A model generated the notes under the pieces. It saw nothing but the letters and a program-made list of their open reading frames with translations, ran no database searches and was not told where the DNA came from. Both the position numbers and the translations under genes were made by a program. This document shows, one piece after another, positions 44,922 through 53,486 of a stretch of DNA of 64,000 bases. Numbering within the stretch: position 1 is the stretch's first letter; every line of letters begins with the position of its first letter. This DNA comes from Methylomonas koyamae (GTDB lineage Bacteria > Pseudomonadota > Gammaproteobacteria > Methylococcales > Methylomonadaceae): NCBI RefSeq assembly GCF_006483455.1, contig NZ_PPPU01000006.1, positions 62,001 to 126,000 of the forward strand. Reading direction: 5' to 3'.

Positions 44922-46237
44922 AACGCCTCCTCCCATCCAAAGCAATACATCGTCAACGATGCGCTGCCGGATACGTAATAAATGTTATTCGACTCCAACA
45001 GCACGCGACCTTGAAAATTCGCAAACCCATAACCGTTACTAGCGATAGGTGCCGGACTATTCGTCAGACCCAGGCCACCATATTGGTTATTCGGCGCCAC
45101 AATGAATTGAGCGCCAGAGCTATTTGTGAAACAGGCAACGACAAAATGCACCGCAGTGGCGTTGGGGGGGGCTACAACTCCTCGGACGGCTACAGCTCCC
45201 CATGTCGGTGTAGCCGACGCAATACCGGAACCAACCACCCCATTTGCCATCACGGGCAACGCCGGCAGATTTCCGCCGGCAGATACCCGAGGCTGAAACA
45301 TTCCGCCGGCCTGAGTAAACCCCACAGGAAATTTATTGCCGGTGTTGTCCGTCCGGAACGCGCCAACATACGCTTTAAATGAATACCCAGCCGGCATCAC
45401 CGGACTATTACCGGACACGCACATTAGCGCCGCCGGCGTCGTGCCGTCATAAATGATGTAGCGGTCGTACCAGGTGTTAGCCGCCAAAATACCGCTATCC
45501 AGTCCGTTCACACCCACCGACGCAGTATTCAGCACCACCGCGACGTTCTCCAGCGTCACTGATTCGCCCAGCGCGTTCTTCACTACGATCTCATCGGCCG
45601 AAATCGAAATGTTTACGCTGGCGCCGGTGGCCGATGAACGCAGATTCTTCGAGCTGCCGGATACAGCCGCCGACGCACTCGACAAGCCGCGAGCCGGGTT
45701 GGCTAGCACCCATTTATCGAAGGTCGAGTCGTAACGCAATTCCATCCAATATCCGGCGCCGGCGATATCGCCGGGCGCCAACGGCAGATTGTTGCCTTTT
45801 ACGATGGCCTTGGCCGCGACCGTGCCAGTGTTCGGAGTAAAGGTCGGCGCCGCGATCGTATTCGCTGCCGAGGCCCTCACAAATAAGGACGTGCCATGAG
45901 CCGAGGCCAGCGACGTGATCGCCGGAAAAAACGCACCCACGATTGCATTAGCAGTCCCGGTGGCGTCCGCGATCTTATAATCGTCGGCTTGCACGGCGGC
46001 CTTGGCTGCGTAATCGCCACCCGGATCGATAGATGCAAACTTGGCTTGCATCGCTTGCAGCAATTGCGAGTTATCCGACTTGTTTAAGTCCATCTCGGCC
46101 CACAAAATCACGTTGACCAGTTCCTGCTGTATTGTATTGAGCCATTCAGCCGTCAATTCGGTCGGCGGCCGGTTCAGATCAGCATCCTCCCAAACGAACA
46201 TGCCGTCGATATTGCCGGCGCCGTCAATCTTGTGCAT
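44918..46237 (-). CDS. Phage tail fibre protein
   Basis: 439 residues. The N-terminus (NRPPTELTAEWLNTIQQEL) is the usual fibre attachment segment; the rest is Ala/Gly/Ser/Thr-rich beta sequence with VSGSSKNLRSSATG and a C-terminal receptor-binding-like region ending in aromatic residues. It should bind the bacterial surface. It overlaps the gp48-like gene by 14 bases. No invertase gene or inverted fibre segment is seen. Confidence 0.88.
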   Translation of the reverse strand: MHKIDGAGNIDGMFVWEDADLNRPPTELTAEWLNTIQQELVNVILWAEMDLNKSDNSQLLQAMQAKFASIDPGGDYAAKAAVQADDYKIADATGTANAIVGAFFPAITSLASAHGTSLFVRASAANTIAAPTFTPNTGTVAAKAIVKGNNLPLAPGDIAGAGYWMELRYDSTFDKWVLANPARGLSSASAAVSGSSKNLRSSATGASVNISISADEIVVKNALGESVTLENVAVVLNTASVGVNGLDSGILAANTWYDRYIIYDGTTPAALMCVSGNSPVMPAGYSFKAYVGAFRTDNTGNKFPVGFTQAGGMFQPRVSAGGNLPALPVMANGVVGSGIASATPTWGAVAVRGVVAPPNATAVHFVVACFTNSSGAQFIVAPNNQYGGLGLTNSPAPIASNGYGFANFQGRVLLESNNIYYVSGSASLTMYCFGWEEAL

Positions 46238-46796
46238 AACTCACCTCACCACCGATGCCGGTAATGTCTTCGAACCAGAGAAAAACGTGGGATTGCTTGA
46301 ACTCGTTCAGCGCCCGCCACAATACTTTTGGGTTAACAACGGATCGGTAATACCGCACCCGCAGCACATACCTCGATCGCGTACCCCACACCCTATCGCC
46401 GACGCGGCTGCCGACGCGGAGAGGACCAAATAGATGGTCGACCCGCACCAATGGCACCGGAAACACCGCATCTGCCCGCCACAACCGCTCGCCCACCCGA
46501 CTGCCAACCCGAATCGGTTTGCGCGGAATAGTCTCTACGACGTCGGCCACGGCATTGTTTGCTACCGCCCGGTACGTACTGATATGCCAATTGGCAGCCC
46601 GCGGCCGATGAATCTCTACCGCGCGATCCAACACCTTTTGGGTTTCGGCTTCGACGCGGGCCAGCTCCTGGCCAGTCCCCAACAACATCGCATGGCCGAC
46701 ACCGTTAGCCGGCCATCGCCAAGCCGCACCTGGCGGCAGCAACGATTGGATGGCGGTCGCATAGTCATCGGCGGTATGCGGACGAATTTGCATCAT
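46224..46796 (-). CDS. Mu gp48-like tail/baseplate protein (DUF2313)
   Basis: 190 residues from the ATG-ATG at 46796; a longer frame upstream is not used. IRPHTADDYATAIQSLLPPGAAW is the family start. It belongs to the baseplate module between gp47 and the fibre. The C-terminal half repeats a short Arg-Val-Gly-Ser-Arg-Val-Gly pattern (VGSRVGERLW, VGSRVGDRVW), probably a duplicated loop. Confidence 0.88.
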   Translation of the reverse strand: MMQIRPHTADDYATAIQSLLPPGAAWRWPANGVGHAMLLGTGQELARVEAETQKVLDRAVEIHRPRAANWHISTYRAVANNAVADVVETIPRKPIRVGSRVGERLWRADAVFPVPLVRVDHLFGPLRVGSRVGDRVWGTRSRYVLRVRYYRSVVNPKVLWRALNEFKQSHVFLWFEDITGIGGEVSYAQD

Positions 46797-46915
46797 GCCC
46801 AGGTCACCGGATTCAATACGAACAATTCGCCGGCAGCGACGTGCAAATCGGCCAGCGGCGCCAAACGGGTATATTGCTGGGTCACGGAGGCAATCGCCGC
46901 GTCTATTTCCGCCAT
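46793..46915 (-). CDS. 40-residue phage protein coupled to the gp48-like gene
   Basis: ATG at 46915; the stop TGA at 46795-46793 overlaps the ATGATG of the next gene. Residues AEIDAAIASVTQQYTRLAP are helical and LHVAAGELFVLNPVTW are strand-like. It fills a 144-base gap that Mu lacks between gp47 and gp48. The overlap suggests translational coupling. It could also be only a leader peptide. Confidence 0.45.
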   Translation of the reverse strand: MAEIDAAIASVTQQYTRLAPLADLHVAAGELFVLNPVTWA

Positions 46916-46939
46916 GGCCAACAATGCCGTTTCGGACGA

Positions 46940-47839
46940 CTAGGACAACACCAGACCTTGCAGCGCCGCGACAATCGCATCGCGATTGGCCTGGCTGTCG
47001 TAACCAGGCAAAAGATCGATCGTCACTGACACGCGCTTGACGATCGGAGAGGCCTCCCGCCAATCGGCGGTCGCCGGGGCGATATCGGCCAGATAAGCCG
47101 CTACCGCATCCAACACCGCCGGGGTGGGCAACCGGTCTAGCAGCCCGTTACAAATGGGGCGGACGATGACCGTACCGATACCCAACGCATGGGGCTGCAC
47201 CAACGCGCCGGTTACGGAGGGATGCGCGGTTTTAGCCCAAAACCGATAATCCGCCGCCTTGCCGGAGCGGCCGCCCCGAATAACCATCACCTGCCATTCA
47301 TCGGCAACCCTTATCCGCCAATCTTCGAGCGTTTCTTCTGCTGCGCCGCCGGTCAGCCCGTTACTGTCGACCGTCAATGAACCGGCGATGCCGGGTACCG
47401 GATCGACCAGCGTCAAACTCTGGCCGGCAATCAAATTGCCGGCGGAACCGGCTGTCTGGCAGCGCACCGCCACTGGCGTGGCGCCGGCGCCCAATTCCAC
47501 GGCAGCCAGCACCTTGTAATCAAGGCCGTTTTGGCCGCGCAGCAGGGTGTCGGCCAGCAGATCGGTGCCGGCGGTACCGGTGACCAGCACGTGACCGGTG
47601 GCCGCCGTCGCGGCCAAACGATCGACGCCGTACAGCGCCGCCCAGTCGTACAACCGTTCCAGCTCGCAGGTCAGCGGCGAGCATTGGCGATCGATCCAGT
47701 CCAGATTGCCGTGCACGCCGTGGCAGGCTCGCGCCCAGGCGGCCGCCAACGGTCCGGCCAACACAGCCGGTAGCGCTGCCAGGTCGTTTTGGATGCGGGC
47801 CTTTAATTCGGAATACGACGGGCGGACGTAATTGGTCAC
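46940..47839 (-). CDS. Mu gp47-like baseplate J protein
   Basis: 299 residues. The baseplate-J family pattern is clear: YVRPSYSELKARIQNDLAALP at the start, the GTAGTDLLADTLLRGQNGLDYKV centre and ETLEDWRIRVADEWQ toward the end. It is part of the wedge around the tail spike of contractile-tailed phages. It overlaps gp46 by four bases (ATGA). Confidence 0.93.
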   Translation of the reverse strand: MTNYVRPSYSELKARIQNDLAALPAVLAGPLAAAWARACHGVHGNLDWIDRQCSPLTCELERLYDWAALYGVDRLAATAATGHVLVTGTAGTDLLADTLLRGQNGLDYKVLAAVELGAGATPVAVRCQTAGSAGNLIAGQSLTLVDPVPGIAGSLTVDSNGLTGGAAEETLEDWRIRVADEWQVMVIRGGRSGKAADYRFWAKTAHPSVTGALVQPHALGIGTVIVRPICNGLLDRLPTPAVLDAVAAYLADIAPATADWREASPIVKRVSVTIDLLPGYDSQANRDAIVAALQGLVLS

Positions 47840-48231
47840 AGCTCAATGCTCAGATCGAAGTTGCGGCCATTATGAGCACCGGAGATGCGCATAAAGAGGC
47901 TGGAAACATTTCCAGGGACAGCCTGCTCAACCACGACAACATCGGAAACGCCATGGTCCAACAAAGCCTGCCGCACCATAAACAGCGCTTCGCGCCGGGC
48001 CGCGTCGCTTAGCCCTTGCCAGCGCACATGCCACAATCCGCTTCCGGCTTCCGGATCGGCCCACCAGCCGCGGCGCTCGTATCGATCCGGCACGCGCCGC
48101 GCCGGGGCTTCGGCATCGGAAAACAACGCCGCATAAACGACCGTGCGAATCGCGGCATCGGCATCGTTCAATGCCGGATCGTCGAATTGCAGATCGAATA
48201 CGCCGTTATCGACTTGGACCAATTTCAACAT
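47836..48231 (-). CDS. Mu gp46-like baseplate protein (GP46 family)
   Basis: 131 residues. RRGWWADPEAGSGLWH matches the GP46 motif for the gpW/gp25-like wedge protein, with helices and a final strand (ISGAHNGRNFDLSIEL). It is directly adjacent to gp45 and overlaps gp47. A 25-base motif shared with two other places in the prophage lies inside this gene (47893-47917). Confidence 0.88.
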   Translation of the reverse strand: MLKLVQVDNGVFDLQFDDPALNDADAAIRTVVYAALFSDAEAPARRVPDRYERRGWWADPEAGSGLWHVRWQGLSDAARREALFMVRQALLDHGVSDVVVVEQAVPGNVSSLFMRISGAHNGRNFDLSIEL

Positions 48232-48702
48232 TTAGCCTCCCACCGGCGGACTGGTATTGCCGCCACCGTTTTGCACGTTGCCGTGGGCATGATCTAAAAA
48301 CGAAATGTCATTGACGACGATATCGCCGTCCGGAATCAACACGCGTGGTGTATTGACAATGTTCAAGTCATGGCCGCCGCCATCGATCGAAATTCCATCG
48401 CGCCCCAGTTTTATGACGTGGCCGATATCGTCATGCAGCGCCACTTCGCCCGCTTGTAATTCCACTTGATACCGCTTGTCGCCCACCACCAACGCCACGC
48501 CATAGCTGCGGTCGCCGGCCGGGAACGCCAGATAGACCTGCGCGCCCGGCTTTGGCCGATAACTGAAGCCATACGGCTCGATCCGCGCCAGGTTATCCAG
48601 TACCTCGTTATCCAGCACCCGCGCCTGCACCGTATCGGCGCCGACCAACGTCGCCACGCCCTGCGAGAACAACAGCTGCAATCTATTCCAAATCTGATGC
48701 AT
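48232..48702 (-). CDS. Mu gp45-like central spike protein
   Basis: 156 residues from the ATG at 48702. It starts HQIWNRLQLLFSQG, has an OB-fold-like half (VLDNEVLDNLARIEPYGFSYRP) and a C-terminal beta-helix-like half rich in Gly, His and Asp with NIVNTPRVLIPDGDIVVND. This is the membrane-piercing spike at the tip of the contractile tail; in Mu the tip binds iron and calcium. It overlaps gpP by 20 bases. Confidence 0.88.
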   Translation of the reverse strand: MHQIWNRLQLLFSQGVATLVGADTVQARVLDNEVLDNLARIEPYGFSYRPKPGAQVYLAFPAGDRSYGVALVVGDKRYQVELQAGEVALHDDIGHVIKLGRDGISIDGGGHDLNIVNTPRVLIPDGDIVVNDISFLDHAHGNVQNGGGNTSPPVGG

Positions 48703-49726
48703 AAATCGTCTGCTGTTTGGTCGGCTTCTTGGCCGCGCTGCGTTTGCTGTGAGCGGCAGGCTTGTCTTCGCCGATAAAGGCATCGCGCTGCATCACCGTC
48801 AATCGCGTCATGCTGCCGCCCTGATCGTCCAACGTAAAAATCCGGTCGCCAATCAAATACACGCCATCGATGTTGCGATAGGGGATTACCACCCGCACCT
48901 GGGTATTGATCTCCCATACTCCGCCGGAGTGGGTCCAGCCGTACACGTCCAGATCGATGCGATGGGCACGGGCCAAGCGCCGGTTGCGTTCCAGTTCGGC
49001 GCGCCGGTCACAGCCGCCCAGGCTTTTGCCCAGCTTGTCGGCCATGATATGCAGCGGCCGGAAATAGGTCAGACCGCCATCCTTTACCGCACCTTTCAAG
49101 GCCTGATTGGCGGCGTAGTCGTAGCCTTTAACGAGATAATCGGAGTAGCGCAGCCGGTATTCGTCGACCACGCTATAGCTTTCGATATGGTCGCCATAGA
49201 CCAGCGTGGCCACCGGCGCGGCTGCGGTCGGCTTGGTCAGTTTCAGACCACCGTCCGGGGTGGGATACAACAACAGGTTGGCCGCGCGGGCGGCGTTGAT
49301 CAGCGCATTCGCGGGCGTTTCGCATTGCATCGCAAAATCGGCGACCACGGCGGTTTCGGCATCGATCTGTACCGGCACGTTAAACGTGCTGCAAAGCTGC
49401 TTTACAATCTCGTCGAGCTTCAATCCGGACAGGCTTTTCGAATATTTACAGTCGACAAACTCGCGGCCCAGCGACCGGCCGTCGATCTCGATACTGTGGC
49501 TTTGCGCGCGCACCGTTTCGTTGACGATATCGGGGCGAATCGTCGACACCAAATGATCGTCGATCAACACCTGCACCACCGTGTTTTCATCAAGCGCCGA
49601 CAGTTTGCCCAGGCCGTCGCGGGTTACCGCAAAGTTCATATCGGCAACCAAATCGTCCACCGAGCTTTTGATGTACACCTTTTGCCAGTAGGCGTAGCGC
49701 TGGCCGTTAAACCGCAGCTCAACCAT
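48683..49726 (-). CDS. Mu gpP-like baseplate hub protein
   Basis: 347 residues from the ATG at 49726. The order of domains fits gpP/gp44 hub proteins: beta domain, DIVNETVRAQSHSIEIDGRSL, a helical insertion with TPANALINAARAAN, and a C-terminal SH3-like part. It ends in a Lys/Ala-rich tail (SKRSAAKKPTKQQ). It forms the platform for the gp45 spike. It overlaps the gpN-like gene by 8 bases. Confidence 0.88.
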   Translation of the reverse strand: MVELRFNGQRYAYWQKVYIKSSVDDLVADMNFAVTRDGLGKLSALDENTVVQVLIDDHLVSTIRPDIVNETVRAQSHSIEIDGRSLGREFVDCKYSKSLSGLKLDEIVKQLCSTFNVPVQIDAETAVVADFAMQCETPANALINAARAANLLLYPTPDGGLKLTKPTAAAPVATLVYGDHIESYSVVDEYRLRYSDYLVKGYDYAANQALKGAVKDGGLTYFRPLHIMADKLGKSLGGCDRRAELERNRRLARAHRIDLDVYGWTHSGGVWEINTQVRVVIPYRNIDGVYLIGDRIFTLDDQGGSMTRLTVMQRDAFIGEDKPAAHSKRSAAKKPTKQQTIYASDLE

Positions 49727-50897
49727 ACACCCGGCCCTGGACGAACAGCGGATGCCGCACCGCATTGCGCTCTAAAAACACGGCCTCATCGATCTGCATC
49801 CGATGCGCCAACACCGTGGACGGCAGCGGCGAGACGATATCGCGGATCTGCTGCGGCTTTAAGTCCTGTGCCATCACCGCTTTTACGACCGCGGCACGGG
49901 CGGATACCGCGGCTTGGAACAAGGTATCGGGCAGCGCCGGCAGCAACGCATCGTAGGCCGTGTCGATCGCCAGCACCGCCATATCGCGATCAAACTCGGT
50001 GGTAAAGTCGGCCAGCGCCGTTTGCATTGCGGCGCCGAACAGTAGCCGGCTTTGCAACTCGGCAGCCGCAACGATATTGGTTCGCGCGGTGGTATCGATC
50101 AGCGACACGCCGGCCGGGGTGATGAATGTCGGGGACGCACTGGCCACGGCCACACCTGCCAACCGAGACACCAACCGCACCCGGCTGCCAGGAGCCAGGC
50201 CGACATCGTCGGCACCGAGGCCGATACCGCCCAACAGGCCGCGCAGGGCGTTGGAATAGCTGCGCGGTACTGCCGCCAGAGTGGCGATATCGCGCTGAAA
50301 ACCCAGCGCGCCGGTCATGACCTTCTGCGCAAACGACAACGGCAACGCTGACAGCGATATCGCCTGGCGCACCATTTCCATGCCGGCTTGCGTGACGGAA
50401 CTGAACGCGGCCAGGGCGTCTTCGCCCATCGCCAACAAATCGAAATCGTCCTCCGCGCTGTTGGCCCATTCCGCCAATGAGGCCATGGCCAGATCGGCCG
50501 CATCCGGACGCGGCACCTGCGGCGCTCCGCCGCCGGGCACCCAGCCGATGGTCAGCGTGCAATAACCGTTGGCATCGCTGCTTTCTTGCCGCGACCAGGT
50601 TTGAGGCCGCAGCCATAACCGGCCCAGCCAGGGATGCACCAGCCAATCCGCGCCCGGCTTGTTCAATTCCGCAATCAGCGCATCGACCTCGAGGTCGTAA
50701 TCCTGGCCCAGAAAATACGCATTCAGTTGGTAGTCCCAGGCCTTGCCGCCCAGATCTTCGACCAATGGCTCTTCAGCACCGGGAAATTCATGCACCACCA
50801 GGCGCCGACCACCCTTGTCGTCATGACGGTCGGTCAAAAACTCGATATCGCGCCATTGCGCCGGCGCCCAGCGGTCAAGGTAGGATTGCTCGGCCAT
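49719..50897 (-). CDS. Mu gpN-like DNA-circularisation/baseplate protein
   Basis: 392 residues. The N-terminal DNA_circ_N-like domain is recognisable from RWRDIEF-type start, FPGAEEPLVEDLGGKAWDYQLNAYFLGQDY and HPWLGRLWL. The C-terminal 200 residues are helical. In Mu gpN lies between the tape measure and gpP and is a tail protein despite its older name. It starts 1 base after the tape measure stop. Confidence 0.88.
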   Translation of the reverse strand: MAEQSYLDRWAPAQWRDIEFLTDRHDDKGGRRLVVHEFPGAEEPLVEDLGGKAWDYQLNAYFLGQDYDLEVDALIAELNKPGADWLVHPWLGRLWLRPQTWSRQESSDANGYCTLTIGWVPGGGAPQVPRPDAADLAMASLAEWANSAEDDFDLLAMGEDALAAFSSVTQAGMEMVRQAISLSALPLSFAQKVMTGALGFQRDIATLAAVPRSYSNALRGLLGGIGLGADDVGLAPGSRVRLVSRLAGVAVASASPTFITPAGVSLIDTTARTNIVAAAELQSRLLFGAAMQTALADFTTEFDRDMAVLAIDTAYDALLPALPDTLFQAAVSARAAVVKAVMAQDLKPQQIRDIVSPLPSTVLAHRMQIDEAVFLERNAVRHPLFVQGRVYG

Positions 50898-50898
50898 A

Positions 50899-52860
50899 TT
50901 ATTCAGGGGCTCCGCTGAAGATGTTGCCGGTGCTGCCGCGAGTCGTCACACTGACGCCGTCGGATTTGGATTTTTGCTTGACCATAAAGCCGGGTGTGGT
51001 CGACTCCACAGTCAGATGCACTTCGGACTTATTGGGCTGGCCTTTGTTGAAATAATCGAATAACGCGGTGCCGAGTGTGGCGTTGTTATCGCCGGACAAA
51101 AACCGGGTGACGTTGTCTACAGCCGGCTTAACAAACAAACTGCCTGCGCCATAACCCGCTGCACCGGCGCCAGCCACCGCCAACGCGCTAACGCCTTTGC
51201 CGGCCATGCTCAAAAACCTACCGCCAGCCCCGCCACCCATCGCCAATGCCGACACGCCGGCGGCGGTACCCAATGCAATAATCGGCGGCGTGGCGCCGAC
51301 CACTGCCGCGCTCAGATCAGGGTACTTCTGCGACAGGTCGACAAAGATATCGGCCGCCCGGGTGATGGTAGGGATCAAGCGCTCCATCGCTTCCTTTTGC
51401 TTGATCGCCGCTTCCTGTTCGGCGTTGCGGATCGCGGCGGCGCCGGTGCCGGCCATGGTTTGGTAGTTGAGGTCGTTGGCGCCGAACTCGCTATTGTTGC
51501 GAGTGATGTAAGCGCCGACCCGGTCGGTCAATCCTTTGTTACGCAGACCGAACAGCGCACCGCGCGCTTGCATGTCTTGAAAGAACTGACCAATGACATT
51601 GCCTTGCGACAATTGCGAAATCGACTCGATTGCGGCCTGTTGCTCCGATTTGCTGCCGGCCGATTGCAGCTTGGCCAGCGCCGTTTTCATCTGCGGATCG
51701 CGGGCAGAAATCTTGTCGATCAAACTCAGCCAGGCGTCGACCGCGTCGACACCCTTGATGCGCTGATCGATCAGAAACTTGTTCAGATTGCCGCCGCCGG
51801 CTTTCTCGAAGTCCTTGGCGGTGTCGCTGGACGACAGCTTGGTCAACAGATTCAGCACATTGTTGCCGGCCGTCGCGGTATCGCCGGAGGTCAGCACTGC
51901 CGCCTGGTTCATGGTCAGGATTTTTTGCAGACCCGGCAAACCCACCAAGCCCGCCGTTTTGCCGACCGCGAGTTGGCCGGGCAACGCCCTGGCCATATCC
52001 TTGATCTCGAAACCGCCGGCTTGGCCGGACGCGGTGACCATGTTTAAAGCCCGCTTCAAATCGCGTTCATTGCCGACGATACCCTGGCCGACCAAGGCAC
52101 TGGCCAGGTTGGCGATATCGATCGGCGCCGACGACGAACCGTAAGCCGTGCGCATCACGGTCGGCAAAAATGCCAGCGATTGCTCGCGCGTCAGCGTGCC
52201 TTTGGCAATCAACGCATCCAGCGCCTCGGCAGCCTGGTCGCGGGTACCGCCGCCGCCTTGTTTAAGGTCCACGGAACGATTGATGACCGCTTCCAACTCT
52301 TTGGCGCCCTGCAAGCGGCCGGTGGCGGTGCGCTCCGGATAGGCGGTGTTGGCCATGCTGGCCAGCCGCTCGTCGAACGACAGCGCGTTGGCAATCGGCG
52401 CTTTTAGTGCATAACCGCCGGCCACCAAACCGGCGCCAACCGCGACGCCGGTTCTGATCCGCCCTTGTGCGGTTTCGAAGTCCTTCGCGGCTTTGGCGGC
52501 GCGCTGCTGCTCTTTGGTCAGCTTGCCCATCTCATTGGTCAAGCCGTTGATCTTTTGCCGGGTCTTTTCGGCGGCGCGGGTCAACTCGTCTTGGCTGAGC
52601 TTGCCGGACGCGGCCAGGCGCTTGTAAGCGGCCTCGGTCTGTTGAATTTCGCGCTGGATGCGCTGCTCGGAACGAACGCCTAAGGTCTCGCGGGCGAGCG
52701 ACGTTCTCTCGAATGACGTGCGCTGGCGCGCATTGGATTGGGTAACTGCGGCTTCCGTGCGCCGGGTGGTTTGCTCGACGTGCTTGACGTATTTGTCGAA
52801 GCCGTTGCCGGTCTTATCGACAAACTTGACGCGCAACTCGACGTCGGCAGCGTTGGACAT
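50899..52860 (-). CDS. Tail tape measure protein
   Basis: 653 residues. A long N-terminal coiled coil (30-140, with RIQREIQQTEAAYKRLA), the TP901-type core ALSFDERLASMANTAYPE and AEALDALIAKGTLT, and a hydrophobic helical stretch (AAVVGATPPIIALGTAAG) near 520 are typical. It sets tail length and is expelled first at infection. Its Shine-Dalgarno GGAG lies inside a strong hairpin directly upstream (52865-52895). Confidence 0.92.
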   Translation of the reverse strand: MSNAADVELRVKFVDKTGNGFDKYVKHVEQTTRRTEAAVTQSNARQRTSFERTSLARETLGVRSEQRIQREIQQTEAAYKRLAASGKLSQDELTRAAEKTRQKINGLTNEMGKLTKEQQRAAKAAKDFETAQGRIRTGVAVGAGLVAGGYALKAPIANALSFDERLASMANTAYPERTATGRLQGAKELEAVINRSVDLKQGGGGTRDQAAEALDALIAKGTLTREQSLAFLPTVMRTAYGSSSAPIDIANLASALVGQGIVGNERDLKRALNMVTASGQAGGFEIKDMARALPGQLAVGKTAGLVGLPGLQKILTMNQAAVLTSGDTATAGNNVLNLLTKLSSSDTAKDFEKAGGGNLNKFLIDQRIKGVDAVDAWLSLIDKISARDPQMKTALAKLQSAGSKSEQQAAIESISQLSQGNVIGQFFQDMQARGALFGLRNKGLTDRVGAYITRNNSEFGANDLNYQTMAGTGAAAIRNAEQEAAIKQKEAMERLIPTITRAADIFVDLSQKYPDLSAAVVGATPPIIALGTAAGVSALAMGGGAGGRFLSMAGKGVSALAVAGAGAAGYGAGSLFVKPAVDNVTRFLSGDNNATLGTALFDYFNKGQPNKSEVHLTVESTTPGFMVKQKSKSDGVSVTTRGSTGNIFSGAPE

Positions 52861-52864
52861 AAAA

Positions 52865-52895
52865 AAACTCCGGTTACGGGATGTAACTGGAGTTT
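52865..52895 (-). promoter_or_regulatory. Hairpin-plus-T-run holding the tape measure ribosome-binding site
   Basis: Arms 52895-52883 and 52877-52865 (13 bp each, one wobble pair) enclose a 5-base loop. On the minus strand the right arm ends GGAGTTT and runs into a total of seven T's before the ATG at 52860. The GGAG is the only ribosome site for the tape measure gene and is base-paired in the hairpin. The same shape is a complete intrinsic terminator. It may lower or delay tape measure expression relative to the chaperone. Confidence 0.65.
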
Positions 52896-52959
52896 AAGGA
52901 TTTAAAACAGGGCGGCTCAGGCTGGAAATGTTTCCGGGGTAAATCCACCCTACATTGGA

Positions 52960-53486
52960 TTAATCAAACTTCCGCCCATCCATCGCCGCCGCCATCCTGG
53001 CCCACATGAACAACTCGGCCAGCGGCATTCGCTTTACGATCGGCAGCGGCTGGTTCATCACTTTCGCGACTAAACCGACTGCGGTGATGATTCGGACGAC
53101 TTTTTTTCGGCATCGCCCTCGTCGCTGGTTGTAGCCGACGCAGCTTTTTCGGTCAGCACGCCGAGGATCTTCGCCACCTCACTTTCGGTCGCGCCGGTCA
53201 ACCGGGACAACAGCTTGACGCGATCGGCGTTAGCCTCGCTTGCCGCCGTAGCATCGGCCTCCAACATGTCGCTGGCCAGCTGCTCGGCGCGGATGTAATC
53301 CGGCCCGCGCAACTGCCGGATCAACGCTTCGTCGGTACCTGTCAGCGAGGCGATCAACGCAATCCGTTGCGCTACACCGCCCCGCTGATCGAAGGACAGG
53401 TAATCTTCGGCGGTGGTGTAGCCGCGGAAGTTGATTTCAGTAATTTCCGTTTTTAAAAGACGCAACGGGATTAGTAATTTCATCAA
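52960..53486 (-). CDS. Frameshifted tail assembly chaperone (gp41-42 type), 175 residues
   Basis: Translation starts as for the 138-residue protein, shifts -1 at A AAA AAG (53106-53100) after residue 129 and reads 46 more codons to TAA at 52962-52960. The extension (VVRIITAVGLVAKVMNQP at its start, then PLAELFMWARMAAAMDG) is long, open and protein-like. A short/long chaperone pair made by frameshifting just before the tape measure gene is a widely conserved feature of long-tailed phages. Production of the fusion is inferred. Confidence 0.75.
53070..53486 (-). CDS. Mu gp41-like tail assembly chaperone, short form
   Basis: 138 residues, zero-frame product. LKTEITEINFRGYTTAEDYL is the typical E-like/gp41 start; the body is helical with RLTGATESEVAKIL, and the tail is acidic and Ser-rich. 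It guides tail tube polymerisation around the tape measure. The start overlaps the beta-helix gene stop by four bases, so translation of the two is coupled. Confidence 0.88.
   Translation of the reverse strand: MMKLLIPLRLLKTEITEINFRGYTTAEDYLSFDQRGGVAQRIALIASLTGTDEALIRQLRGPDYIRAEQLASDMLEADATAASEANADRVKLLSRLTGATESEVAKILGVLTEKAASATTSDEGDAEKKSSESSPQSV
53100..53106 (-). other. Slippery heptamer A AAA AAG (-1 frameshift site)
   Basis: The minus strand reads GAA AAA AAG in the zero frame at 53108-53100. The heptamer A AAA AAG is one of the most efficient -1 sites in bacteria. The -1 frame is open for 46 codons after it, while the zero frame stops 9 codons later. No upstream Shine-Dalgarno-like stimulator is certain. 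Confidence 0.72.

Noticed and set aside
48749-50005. 418-codon plus-strand frame opposite gpP and gpN
   Set aside because: Shadow frame over two well-matched Mu tail genes; high Ala/Arg/His content typical of antisense.
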